Shown here piece after piece: positions 1 through 7,022 of a stretch of 12,495 bases of DNA (the stretch's first letter is position 1; each line of letters begins with the position of its first letter). Source of the stretch: JASHVB01 sp035486135 (lineage in GTDB: Bacteria > Pseudomonadota > Alphaproteobacteria > Acetobacterales > Acetobacteraceae); assembly GCA_035486135.1 (NCBI GenBank), contig DATHNI010000245.1, positions 1 through 12,495 on the forward strand. The letters are read 5' to 3'. The notes beneath the pieces were generated by a model that worked only from the letters and a program-made list of their open reading frames with translations, was not told the origin of the DNA and did no database searches. A program made the translations under genes and the position numbers.

Positions 1-1
1 A

Positions 2-280
2 AGCCTGCAAATCGCGCAGGAGATCGCCGACCATGCGCGGGCGAAGGGTGTGAGCCCCGGGGCTTTCGCCTTCGCCTGGGTGCTGCACAACCGGCTGGTC
101 ACCGCGGCGATCGGCGGCCCGCGGACGGAGGCGCAGTGGGAGGACTATGTGGCGGCGCTGTCAGTGCGCCTGGGTCCGGACGACGAGGCGCTGGTGGACC
201 GGCTGGTGTCGCCAGGGCATCCGTCCACGCCGGGGTACAACGATCCACAATATCCGATCGAGGGGCGAAAGGTTGGGTGA
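2..280 (+). CDS. Aldo/keto reductase, C-terminal part (5' truncated by window edge)
   Basis: The reading frame is open from base 2 and ends at TGA 278-280, giving about 92 C-terminal residues. Visible family features are the helix/strand run VSPGAFAFAWVLHNRLVTAA followed by IGGPRTEAQWEDY. This matches the last beta strand and the NADP(H)-phosphate-binding loop (GPRT/S-x-x-Q) of (beta/alpha)8 aldo/keto reductases. The tail has the usual LDxLxxPG-type end (VDRLVSPGHPSTPGYNDPQY). Proteins of this family are cytosolic NADPH-dependent oxidoreductases of aldehydes and ketones. The catalytic Tyr/Lys/His/Asp lie upstream of the window, so substrate and subfamily cannot be read. A GTG at 50 is an internal Val codon, not a start. 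Confidence 0.85.
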   Translation, partial: SLQIAQEIADHARAKGVSPGAFAFAWVLHNRLVTAAIGGPRTEAQWEDYVAALSVRLGPDDEALVDRLVSPGHPSTPGYNDPQYPIEGRKVG

Positions 281-371
281 CCCGCCTCGATCGCCGATAG
301 GCAAGGTGCGGAACCGCCGCCCGCTGCGATCGCGGAATTATTTGCCGCGGCCCAGAACGAACCAGGGACGC

Positions 372-386
372 TTAACCGATTCGTAA
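372..386 (+). promoter_or_regulatory. CtrA-box-like site (TTAA-N7-GTAA) upstream of the diguanylate cyclase
   Basis: TTAA, seven bases, then GTAA: seven of eight positions match the alphaproteobacterial CtrA consensus TTAA-N7-TTAA. It lies in the 244-bp gap between the aldo/keto reductase and the GGDEF gene, about 140 bp before the proposed start. Similar sites occur at 5901 and 9981. This is a pattern match only. A CtrA regulator is not encoded in the window. Confidence 0.3.
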
Positions 387-524
387 CCTATCTTGCCGCA
401 TGATCCTGCTCCGATCTTCTAGGTAATCCGCAAAAGGCAGGTTTCGCCGGCTGGATGCGCGGATGATCCGGGCGTCATCCTCGGCCCCGGACGCGTCAAC
501 AGCCAATCATAAGGTCTCCTGGAT

Positions 525-2075
525 TTGGGCCAATATCTTGCCAGGTGGCGCGGCTGGATCGCCACCGTCTCGCTGCCGTCCCTGCGGACCGGAACCATCG
601 GCTTGATCGCCCTGGTGTGTGCCTCATTGCTCGGCTCCGAGGTCTGGCAATTGTGGCGTGTCCACGAGGGCAATATCCAGCAAGCCGAGGTGGCCAACGC
701 GAACACCGCACGATCGATGGCAGCGCAGGCCGACGCCACCATGAGGACGGCCGACACGATCGTCGCCACCCTGGTCGAGCGGGTCGAGGCCGAGGGTATT
801 GGACCGGAAGCCCGCAAGCGCCTCTACGCCCTGATGACCTCGCTCGCCGCGGCACTGCCTGCGATCCATGAAATGGGAATCATGGACAGCCACGGCTCGG
901 CGATCGTCAAATCGCTCGTCGCGGACCCGCACGGGTTGAATTACGCCGAGCGGGAATACTTCCGCTACCACGCCACCCATCCGGATCGCGGCCCGTTCAT
1001 CGGGGCGCGGATCAAGAGCAAGATAGACGGCACCTACGCCATCACGGTGACCCGCCGCTTCAACAATCCGGACGGCAGCTTCGGCGGCGTTGTCGTGACG
1101 AGTGTCTCGATGACGTATTTCCAGCAGTTGTTCGACCAGATGCAGGCGAAATCGGGCGGTATCATCGCGTTGATCGCCGACGACGATACCATCCTCGTGC
1201 GCAGTCCGCCGCTTGCGGATGGTGCCGAGGGGGCCGGTGGCAAAAGCGGCCTCAACCAGAAGATGCGGGGGAGCCTGCACTCCGGCAACCTGACATACGT
1301 ATCGGCTCTAGACGGCGTACGGCGCCTTGGCGCCTATCATCATCTCGACCGGTATCCGCTGGCCACCCTGGTCGGACAGTCCGAGTGGGATGTGCAACAA
1401 AGCTGGCGTGCCGAGCTTCGCTCGCATGCGATCATTCTCGCCTGCGTCATGATCGTCGTGGTCGTGCTGGGCGGTCACGTGGTCAGGGCGAACCGGATGC
1501 TCACGTCCCAGGCGATGCATGACGGCCTGACCGGATTGGCGAACCGGCGCTGCTTCGACGCAACGCTGGACCACGAATTCCGCAGGGTGGCGCGGTCGGG
1601 ACAGCCCATCTCGATCATCATGATCGATCTCGACCAATTCAAGGACTACAACGACTGCTACGGCCATCTTGCGGGTGACGAGTGCCTGCGTGTGATCGCC
1701 CGCGCGATCATGGGATGTTTGCGTCGCGCGGGTGAGTTCGCGGCGCGTTATGGCGGCGAGGAAATTGCTGTCGTGCTGCCTGGTGTGGACGAACGGCGGG
1801 CTTGCACGCTGGCGGAGACGATGCGATCGGCGGTGCAGGAGCTGGCGTTGCCGCATTCGCACAGCGCCCGCGGCATCGTCACTCTCAGTGCCGGCGTGGC
1901 AACCGTGTCGCCAGGGCTGGACGACGATGGTTGGCAGGCCCTGATCGGCGATGCCGACGCGGCGCTGTACTCCGCGAAGCAACGCGGGCGGAACACCGTG
2001 GAAGCACGCTCCGCATCGCTCATGACGCTCGGACTTGCGTCCGGGACTCGCAGCCCGGAACGGCAGGCTGCGTGA
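525..2075 (+). CDS. Membrane-bound dCache-GGDEF diguanylate cyclase
   Basis: This 516-residue inner-membrane signalling enzyme is predicted to make cyclic di-GMP from two GTP. Order of parts: a short cytoplasmic start; TM1 about 23-42; a periplasmic dCache-type sensor about 45-298 (DSHGSAIV, NYAEREYFRYH, GGVVVTSVSMTYFQQLF are typical); TM2 about 301-321; a GGDEF domain about 328-495. Active-site features are intact: DGLTGLANRR (333-342), metal Asp in MIDLDQFK (D368, D370), N376/D377, and the signature GGEEI (410-414). The inhibitory I-site position, normally RxxD five residues before the signature, reads R401-A-G-E404, a D-to-E change. The start chosen is TTG, since TAA at 510-512 closes the frame upstream and the next usable start falls inside TM1; AAGG at 511-514 is a fair ribosome site. 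The ligand of the sensor is unknown. Confidence 0.95.
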   Translation: MGQYLARWRGWIATVSLPSLRTGTIGLIALVCASLLGSEVWQLWRVHEGNIQQAEVANANTARSMAAQADATMRTADTIVATLVERVEAEGIGPEARKRLYALMTSLAAALPAIHEMGIMDSHGSAIVKSLVADPHGLNYAEREYFRYHATHPDRGPFIGARIKSKIDGTYAITVTRRFNNPDGSFGGVVVTSVSMTYFQQLFDQMQAKSGGIIALIADDDTILVRSPPLADGAEGAGGKSGLNQKMRGSLHSGNLTYVSALDGVRRLGAYHHLDRYPLATLVGQSEWDVQQSWRAELRSHAIILACVMIVVVVLGGHVVRANRMLTSQAMHDGLTGLANRRCFDATLDHEFRRVARSGQPISIIMIDLDQFKDYNDCYGHLAGDECLRVIARAIMGCLRRAGEFAARYGGEEIAVVLPGVDERRACTLAETMRSAVQELALPHSHSARGIVTLSAGVATVSPGLDDDGWQALIGDADAALYSAKQRGRNTVEARSASLMTLGLASGTRSPERQAA

Positions 2076-2151
2076 CCTGTCTATTCGGCGGCATCGCCGC
2101 GCGGCGGCGCATGGGCAACGATTTGCCGGGGCGGGTGGGTGCCCGGCCGGG

Positions 2152-2988
2152 CTATCGTTGTGAAGCAGCGATCAGGACGTCGATGAAGTCCTTCAACGCC
2201 ATGCCAACCCGCCCCCCGGCCCGGGACGCCGGTCCGTTGACGTGTGACAGGATGCCGTCGCGGTAGAGTGCGCGGGAATCTCCGATCGGCGCGCTGTCCG
2301 CGGCGGTGGTGCCAGCAACGATGCCTTTTGCGTCGAGGTCGGACAGCCGGGCGATGCCGGCCCCGTCCATGCCGCCGTCCGCGCCGGCGTCGCTGAAGAA
2401 CACCGCGCGAATGTCCAGCGGCACGACGTTGTCCGGCCTGCCCCCGGACAGCGCGCCATGCGAGGCCGTGACGACAATCCGGCCCGCATCGTCGGGTTGC
2501 AGCATGCCGATGGAATCGGCGCAGACCAGCACCGGTTCGCCGGGCACGTCGCGCATGACGAAGCGGGCGCCGTCGGTGATGGGCGGCGGCACGACGGCCG
2601 GGACCGTGCCCGAACGCATACGGTTCGCGCAGTCCCGCACGCTTTGGCCCACGGCGCACCCCAGTGCCGCGGCACTGCGATTGACGTGGCTGATGATGCC
2701 GTGCGCCATCATGTGGTCGCCGTCGCCGATATGGCAGGTCTGCGCATCGGCGGTCGCCGCGGCCAGACCAATCCGGTCGAGATACTCCAGCCCGACGATA
2801 CCGGCGTTGTCCTTGCCGATGCCGGCATCGTTCATGATCACGCCGCGCACGCCCCATTTGGCGGCATTGAACGCATTGTAGCGGCCGCCATAGGACCCGG
2901 ACACGACGACATGGGAAGCATGCTCGGCGCGGACGTTCGAGCAACTCGCGACGGTCAGGATGTTGACGTCATCGCTCTGGGTGCTCAT
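2152..2988 (-). CDS. Uncharacterised 278-residue protein made of two homologous halves
   Basis: I do not recognise a named family. The protein is an internal duplication. The unit at about 26-120 and the unit at about 170-270 share VV-x-x-S-x-G, (N/S)DAG-x-x-x-x-x-AGI, IGD, GI-(I/L)-SHVN and VG-x-x-x-x-D. Equivalent motifs (NDAG 53 / SDAG 199; IGD 87 / IGD 235; SHVN 100 / SHVN 248) are 146-148 residues apart. The repeated Asp, His and Asn suggest a two-lobed fold with conserved sites between or within the lobes; enzyme activity is only a guess. There are no signal peptide or membrane segments. ATG at 2986-2988 is favoured by a good ribosome site (GAGGG, 8 bases upstream). The frame continues upstream without any stop to 3471, so a longer fused product cannot be excluded. 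It ends convergently with the diguanylate cyclase, with a 76-bp gap. Confidence 0.7.
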   Translation of the reverse strand: MSTQSDDVNILTVASCSNVRAEHASHVVVSGSYGGRYNAFNAAKWGVRGVIMNDAGIGKDNAGIVGLEYLDRIGLAAATADAQTCHIGDGDHMMAHGIISHVNRSAAALGCAVGQSVRDCANRMRSGTVPAVVPPPITDGARFVMRDVPGEPVLVCADSIGMLQPDDAGRIVVTASHGALSGGRPDNVVPLDIRAVFFSDAGADGGMDGAGIARLSDLDAKGIVAGTTAADSAPIGDSRALYRDGILSHVNGPASRAGGRVGMALKDFIDVLIAASQR

Positions 2989-3471
2989 TGATTTTTCCCT
3001 CATGGTTGGATGCATCGACCGCCGCTTACGTACTCGCTCATTCGTGCCCCTGAGTGGGAAACGGGACAAAATGTCGTTCAGTGCGGACACTGCGGGCTTC
3101 AGATAACTTTGGTCAATGCGGAAGATAAACTCATGCGATTGCGTCATGTGGTCCGGGCTGATGGCAATCGTGGCCGTCGCATGGCCAAGGGATTCGCCGC
3201 GGATTGTGACGCGGAGGTTGGGCTCCATACAATGCAGGCCAGCTTCACCATTCAATTCGCGGTTGAGCACTTCGAGCTCGCGGGCAAACAATTCCAACTC
3301 GGAGGCATGGACAATGGGACCGCGAGCCTCCACGAACGCTCCAGGCGCATCGACTCGCACCAGAACGTTGAGCCAGTTGCCATCCCAGAAATCGTCCAAG
3401 GCCGGGAACTGGTGCCCCAACACCCACAACGACAGACCGGCAAGCTTCAGGTCCGCTGCATTGCCGCACAT
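2989..3471 (-). CDS. WapI-family-like immunity protein, without its own stop codon
   Basis: About 140 residues resemble the WapI-type immunity family, which neutralises contact-dependent or polymorphic toxins in the cytoplasm. Recognisable stretches are DFWDGNWLNVLVRVDA (27-42), EPNLRVTI (83-90), LGHATATIAI (95-104) and RIDQSYLKPAVSALNDILSR (118-137), the last being the usual C-terminal helix. Family members end about here. In this copy the frame runs on through a basic, low-information stretch (RGTNERVRKRRS) into the ATG of the next gene with no stop, so the literal ORF is 439 residues (3471 to 2152). ATG 3471 has GGGGGAG just 2 bases upstream, which is tight. No matching toxin gene is visible in the window. 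The base composition is less GC-rich than neighbouring metabolic genes, which hints at transfer. Either a natural fusion or a decayed stop fits. Confidence 0.65.
2997..3001 (-). promoter_or_regulatory. Ribosome binding site deciding the 2988 start
   Basis: On the minus strand GAGGG lies 8 bases before ATG 2988. It supports independent translation of the duplicated protein even though the reading frame upstream (to 3471) is open. Confidence 0.55.
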
Positions 3472-3511
3472 CGCTCCCCCAATCCGAAAATCCGCCTACT
3501 CATTCGGACCC

Positions 3512-3532
3512 ACGTCGCATGCGTGGCGACGT
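3512..3532. repeat. Small inverted repeat between toxin-antitoxin pair and immunity gene
   Basis: ACGTCGC (3512-3518) and GCGACGT (3526-3532) form a 7-bp stem with a 7-base loop. It sits in the 99-bp gap after the antitoxin stop and before the immunity-like start. No T-tract follows on the minus strand, so it is not a convincing intrinsic terminator; its role is unknown. Confidence 0.4.
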
Positions 3533-3570
3533 CCCAGTCCCCCGCGCCAATAGACACTTGCAGCACAGAT

Positions 3571-3915
3571 TCAGCTTGAAGGATGCCGTGCATCAGCGTC
3601 GCTCCCACGCCTGACGCGCGAGCGAACGGTAACCGACAGTTCCACCTCTTGACCAAGGCGCGAGAGGATCGCCATCAACCGGTCGATGGTGAAACGGCTG
3701 AACTTCGCCTGCCGGATGCGAGAAAACTCGCTGTGAGAAACACCGGTGCGAACCTCGGCCTGACGCGTTGACAGCCCTTCCGCATCGAGAATCTTCATAA
3801 TCTGGGTGCCGAGCAACGCCTTGGCCTGACGCACATCGGCATCGAGATAGCCGAAATCCTGGTGCACATTGCCGCTGCCGTTCACGCTTTCAATCGGCCC
3901 GGTGCTCACAGTCAT
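3571..3915 (-). CDS. XRE-family antitoxin (HigA-like) of a toxin-antitoxin pair
   Basis: This is a 114-residue cytoplasmic DNA-binding protein expected to neutralise the toxin encoded just upstream and to repress the operon. A helix-turn-helix of the XRE/HTH_37 kind spans roughly residues 45-85: ILDAEGLSTRQAEVRTGVSH is helix-turn-helix, followed by FSRIRQAKFSRFTIDRLMAI, the usual FxRxxxGxxxxFxxxxLxxI pattern. It ends with a beta-rich stretch (VELSVTVRSR), as in HigA-like antitoxins. ATG 3915 is chosen because it overlaps the toxin stop as ATGA (3912-3915), the classic coupled arrangement. The frame is open upstream to 4017, but that part lies inside the toxin gene. Toxin-first order is typical of higBA modules. 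Exact pairing is inferred from order and overlap. Confidence 0.87.
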   Translation of the reverse strand: MTVSTGPIESVNGSGNVHQDFGYLDADVRQAKALLGTQIMKILDAEGLSTRQAEVRTGVSHSEFSRIRQAKFSRFTIDRLMAILSRLGQEVELSVTVRSRVRRGSDADARHPSS

Positions 3916-4283
3916 GCCTCCTTCAGTCGCGCCAGACGCTCGCGCACCGGATCGATCTCCTGGTTCGGCGTTGCAATCCCCGGCTTCGATTTCTTCTGGA
4001 CGGCGTGGATCACCCAAAGATCCGCGTCGATCCGAAGCACGTAAACCACCCGGAACGCATCGCCGCGATGCCGCAGCGCCAACTCCATCACACCGGAGCC
4101 AAGGTTTGTCAGCGGCTTGGCGATCGCCGGGTGGCCGCCTTCTGCAACAGCGGTCAACGCATCGAGCAAATCATCGCGTGCGCCTTGTGGAAAGTCCTCG
4201 AAATCACGCCGAGCCGCCCTGATCCACTGGATCGGCCGCGTGTTTCTTGCTGCCACGGCCCATGGTGGCAAATTTGCCACCAT
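3912..4283 (-). CDS. RelE/HigB (Gp49-like) family toxin
   Basis: This is a 123-residue protein of the phage-derived Gp49-like/HigB branch of the RelE superfamily, whose members cleave mRNA on the ribosome. Family landmarks are RPIQWI (16-21), RRDFEDFPQGARDDL (25-39), LGSGVMELAL (61-70), FRVVYVLRID (77-86) and VIHAVQKKSK (91-100); the terminal basic/aromatic strand is characteristic. The stop overlaps the antitoxin ATG by 4 bases. ATG 4283 is the first start, but no clear ribosome site precedes it and it sits inside a perfect 24-bp palindrome. GTG 4256 (residue 10, still before the conserved core) is a real alternative, with the palindrome then lying in the promoter/leader. The gene is 54 bp downstream of the DASS transporter stop on the same strand. 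Function is known from the family; activity here is inferred. Confidence 0.87.
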   Translation of the reverse strand: MVANLPPWAVAARNTRPIQWIRAARRDFEDFPQGARDDLLDALTAVAEGGHPAIAKPLTNLGSGVMELALRHRGDAFRVVYVLRIDADLWVIHAVQKKSKPGIATPNQEIDPVRERLARLKEA

Positions 4284-4284
4284 G
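4261..4284. promoter_or_regulatory. Perfect 24-bp palindrome at the head of the toxin-antitoxin operon (probable operator)
   Basis: CATGGTGGCAAA (4261-4272) is followed at once by its exact reverse complement TTTGCCACCATG (4273-4284). The dyad covers the ATG of the toxin reading frame. Dyads at the head of higBA-type operons commonly bind the HTH antitoxin, so autoregulation is the natural reading. The binding itself is inferred. Confidence 0.7.
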
Positions 4285-4337
4285 CGCCAACTGCGCCCAC
4301 GCCGGGGCGTGTCGAACGACGGCGCAAGGGTCTGGCC

Positions 4338-5849
4338 TCACACATAGCCCAGCCACTGCCAATACGTCGCGCCGAACAGCAGGGTCAGCAGATACGCCAG
4401 CACGGTCAGCACCAGCCCGGTGCGGACGAAATCGCGTGCCGTGAAGGTGTCGGTCCCGTATCCCACCATCCCCTGCGGCGAGTTGACCGGCAGCACGAAC
4501 CCGTAGCTGACCACGAACTGCAGCACCATCGTCATGCCGATGATGCTGATGCCCGGCGTCTGCACCTTCTCCAGCACCGCGATGACGATCGGGATCATCG
4601 ACGCCGCCAGCGCGGTCGCGCTTGCGAAGCCCAGATGGATGACGATCAAGAACAATCCCATCACCGCCAGGATCGCCAGTGCGCCGAGGTGGTTCAGTCC
4701 GAATGCCGTGACCACAAGGTTGGCCAGCCAGGTCGCCGCCTTGGTCTGCAGCAACGCGGTTCCCAGGCTGATACCGATGCCGAACAGCACCAGCGTGCCC
4801 CAGGGGATGCGCGGCTGCGCTTCCTTCCAGGTCATCACGCCCACACCGGGCAGGAACAGCAGCGCCACGGCCGCCGTCGTGGTGGTGGAGCTGTCGAACG
4901 GGTGCAGCACGCCCTCGGTCGCCCAGAAGCACAGCAGGATCAGCGATATCGAGAGCAACCGCTTCTCCTTGCCGCTCATCGGCCCGAGCGCGGCGCGCGC
5001 GCTGGCCACGGCCTCCGCTCCGCCTGGCACCGTCGCGGTCTCCGGCGGCAGCATCCACATCATGACGAAATACAGCGCCACCGACATCGCGATGGAGAAC
5101 GGCGCCGCGGCGACCAGCCACTGCAGCCAGGTGATGTCCTGGTGCAGCATTTTCTGCACGAAGCCGATCGCCACCATGTTCTGTGCCGCGGCGGTCTTCA
5201 CCCCGACATTCCACACGCTGACCGCCTGCACCGTGGTCAGCATGACCAACGCCGCCAGCCGGCTGCGCTTCTCCGCCCCGAAGGCGAGCACGATCCCCAG
5301 CATGATCGGCACCACCGCCGCGGCGCGTGCCGTGGCGCTCGGCACCAGGAAGCTCAGCACGATGGTTACCAGGATGCCGCCGATCACCACGCGGCTGGTG
5401 CGGACACCGACCAGCGACAGGATGCCCAGGGCGATGCGGCGATCCAGGCCGGTGATGGTCATCGCGGTTGCCAGGAACAGCGCTGCGGCCACCAGCGTCA
5501 GCGCCGTGTTGCCGAAGCCGCTGACGGCGATGGTCAGGCCCTGCACGGTGCCCAGCAGTGCGTGTGGGTTGGCTGGGTCCGGTGACATGCCAAGCAGGAA
5601 GGCCAGCAGGGCGGCGATGACGACCGCGCTGACCGCGTAGTCCAGTGCCTCGGTCACCCAGACGATGACGGCGAAGCCAAACACCGCCAGTACGCGCTGG
5701 CCGGCGACCGGTAAGCCCTCCGGCGTCGGCAACACAAGGACCAGCAACAGCACGGCAACGGCGAACAGCAGGCCCCAGACCTGCGAACCGGCGCGGACCG
5801 GCTGAGGCGCGGATTGCACCGGCTTGGTGACGATTGTGCTGGCGGACAT
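4338..5849 (-). CDS. DASS (SLC13/CitT-type) anion:sodium symporter
   Basis: This 503-residue, strongly hydrophobic inner-membrane transporter belongs to the divalent anion:Na+ symporter family, which imports di- and tricarboxylates, tartrate or sulfate. It has two structurally repeated halves with a polar linker about 265-298. The ion/substrate hairpin motifs that are usually SNT read SAT in both halves: PSATARAAAVVPI (170-182) and SATALAASMIPI (410-421). Other family features are the C-terminal LPVNSPQGMVGYGTDTFTARDF (453-474, compare P-N-x-I-x-Y-x-x-G in relatives) and GIGISLGTALLQT. Full length matches the family. ATG 5849 has AAGGA about 9 bases upstream. The gene stands alone after a 72-bp gap behind the HpnL-like gene, with a CtrA-like half-site at 5901-5915. 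The substrate cannot be read from the sequence. Confidence 0.95.
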   Translation of the reverse strand: MSASTIVTKPVQSAPQPVRAGSQVWGLLFAVAVLLLVLVLPTPEGLPVAGQRVLAVFGFAVIVWVTEALDYAVSAVVIAALLAFLLGMSPDPANPHALLGTVQGLTIAVSGFGNTALTLVAAALFLATAMTITGLDRRIALGILSLVGVRTSRVVIGGILVTIVLSFLVPSATARAAAVVPIMLGIVLAFGAEKRSRLAALVMLTTVQAVSVWNVGVKTAAAQNMVAIGFVQKMLHQDITWLQWLVAAAPFSIAMSVALYFVMMWMLPPETATVPGGAEAVASARAALGPMSGKEKRLLSISLILLCFWATEGVLHPFDSSTTTTAAVALLFLPGVGVMTWKEAQPRIPWGTLVLFGIGISLGTALLQTKAATWLANLVVTAFGLNHLGALAILAVMGLFLIVIHLGFASATALAASMIPIVIAVLEKVQTPGISIIGMTMVLQFVVSYGFVLPVNSPQGMVGYGTDTFTARDFVRTGLVLTVLAYLLTLLFGATYWQWLGYV

Positions 5850-5900
5850 CGCCCGATCCTTTCGCGTATTGCTCTTGGATCGTCCTATGTCACGGTTGTG

Positions 5901-5915
5901 TTAACCGCGCGTTGA
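5901..5915 (-). promoter_or_regulatory. CtrA-box-like site (TCAA-N7-TTAA) upstream of the DASS transporter
   Basis: On the minus strand TCAA, seven bases, TTAA: seven of eight consensus positions match. It is about 52 bp before the transporter ATG in the 72-bp intergenic gap. It has the same spacing as the sites at 372 and 9981. Pattern match only. Confidence 0.3.
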
Positions 5916-5921
5916 CGTGGG

Positions 5922-6905
5922 TCAAACCGGCGGCGTGACCCCTCGCACGCGCAGTCGCCGCACTTCCAGCACCTGCCACAGCAGCAGGATGGGGACGCCG
6001 ACGGTCAGGTCGCGGGCGCGGCGGATCAGCGACACGCCGAGTGACAGTTCCGGCGGCACGCCGAAGATGGCGCCCAGGCCGGCATAGCCTGCCTCCTGCA
6101 CGCCGGCGTTGACCGGCACCAGGAAGGCAACCGCGGCGGCGGCCGAGAGCAGGGCCTCGATGGCCAGGGCGTCGTCGAAGTTGATGGGGACGCCGAGCAA
6201 GCGGTAGGTGATGAAACCGGCCACGCCGGTGCCCAACCACCCCAGCAGGTGCACGAAGAAGCCGATCGCCAGGCGCAGGGTATGGCCGTAGATCAGCCCG
6301 AGCTCCGCCTGCAACACCTGCATCCGGTCGTTGGCGTTGTCGAACCAGCGGCCGGCGATGCGCCGCCCGAGTCGGGCGAACAGGTCCGCCGCCCCATGTT
6401 GCAGCCAGACGAAGGCGAAGCAGGCCATGACCGCCAGCCCGAGTCCCACCTCGACCGGCACCGCCAGGCCGGAGCGCGGGGCGCGGGCAAGCAGGATGCC
6501 GAGGCCGATGCCGGTGAAGGCGACCTCGGCAAGGAACTCCGCGGTGACGTCCACCACGGTGGAGGCGGTGGCCAGCGGCCAGGAGAAGCCGTGCAGCGTC
6601 ACCGCGCGGGCGCCAAAGACGAAGCCGCCGACCTGCGAGAAAGGCAGGCAGTTGGCCGAGGCGTCGCGCACCATGCGGCCCCAGATCGGCACCCACGGGC
6701 GGCGTCGCTCGCGCGACGGGATGATCGCGTCCCAGGCCAGGCCGAGCACGCAGAACAGCAGCATCTGCCAGGCGACGATGATGGCGAAGCCGCCCCAGCC
6801 GGCGGAGGCCACCGCCGCGACGACGCCGCCGAAGCCGTACCAGCCGAGCAGGGTGACGGAGACCGCCAGGCCGATGAGGGCCAGGACGAACGAGAGAGTG
6901 CGCAT
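5922..6905 (-). CDS. LPG-synthase-TM-domain / HpnL-like integral membrane protein
   Basis: This 327-residue polytopic inner-membrane protein resembles the lysylphosphatidylglycerol synthase transmembrane-region superfamily, and in length and style the hopanoid-associated HpnL subgroup. The first membrane helix begins at residue 4, which supports ATG 6905. Conserved-looking polar motifs are NCLPFSQVGGFVFGARA (85-101) and, near the C-terminus, FLVPVNAGVQEAGYAGLGAI (261-280) followed by LIRRARDL (293-300), the typical P-x-x-x-G-x-x-E ... R pattern of the superfamily. There is no catalytic aminoacyl-transferase domain, so it is not a full MprF. Such proteins are thought to move or modify lipids. 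No other hopanoid genes are in the window, so the HpnL assignment is tentative. The upstream gap holds a REP-like hairpin; the ribosome site is poor. Confidence 0.78.
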   Translation of the reverse strand: MRTLSFVLALIGLAVSVTLLGWYGFGGVVAAVASAGWGGFAIIVAWQMLLFCVLGLAWDAIIPSRERRRPWVPIWGRMVRDASANCLPFSQVGGFVFGARAVTLHGFSWPLATASTVVDVTAEFLAEVAFTGIGLGILLARAPRSGLAVPVEVGLGLAVMACFAFVWLQHGAADLFARLGRRIAGRWFDNANDRMQVLQAELGLIYGHTLRLAIGFFVHLLGWLGTGVAGFITYRLLGVPINFDDALAIEALLSAAAAVAFLVPVNAGVQEAGYAGLGAIFGVPPELSLGVSLIRRARDLTVGVPILLLWQVLEVRRLRVRGVTPPV

Positions 6906-6918
6906 GGATGGAAGATTA

Positions 6919-6969
6919 CCTCTCCCGCGACGCGGGAGAGGTCAAGGCGCGAAGCGACGAGGGTGAGAG
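6919..6969 (+). repeat. REP-like element, left member of an inverted pair
   Basis: CCTCTCCCGCG-A-CGCGGGAGAGG (6919-6941) is a perfect 11-bp dyad, followed by a GCGAAGCG core and a GGGTGAG end. A second, diverged copy lies in opposite orientation at 7023-7088. The pair brackets the gap between the HpnL-like and ferritin-like genes. Elements of this look are common between genes in GC-rich Proteobacteria (from memory). Confidence 0.75.
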
Positions 6970-7022
6970 TGATCGGGCCGGCACACGACCGGCGTGCCGC
7001 ACGGTTCGGTGGGGCACGCGGC

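Noticed and set aside
624..1982. Minus-strand frames opposite the diguanylate cyclase
   Set aside because: They are shadows: the plus-strand frame carries an intact GGDEF enzyme.
2141..2152. GCCCGGCCGGGC palindrome between convergent genes
   Set aside because: It is a 12-bp GC palindrome with no T-tract. In such GC-rich DNA it is easily due to chance, although a weak bidirectional terminator cannot be excluded.
3916..4017. Longer antitoxin starting at 4017
   Set aside because: The extra 34 residues lie inside the toxin gene, while ATG 3915 gives the standard ATGA overlap.
4005..5585. 526-residue plus-strand open frame
   Set aside because: It is antisense to the DASS transporter and toxin genes. 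The translation is dominated by His/Gln/Arg/Asp, the usual shadow of a GC-rich membrane protein.
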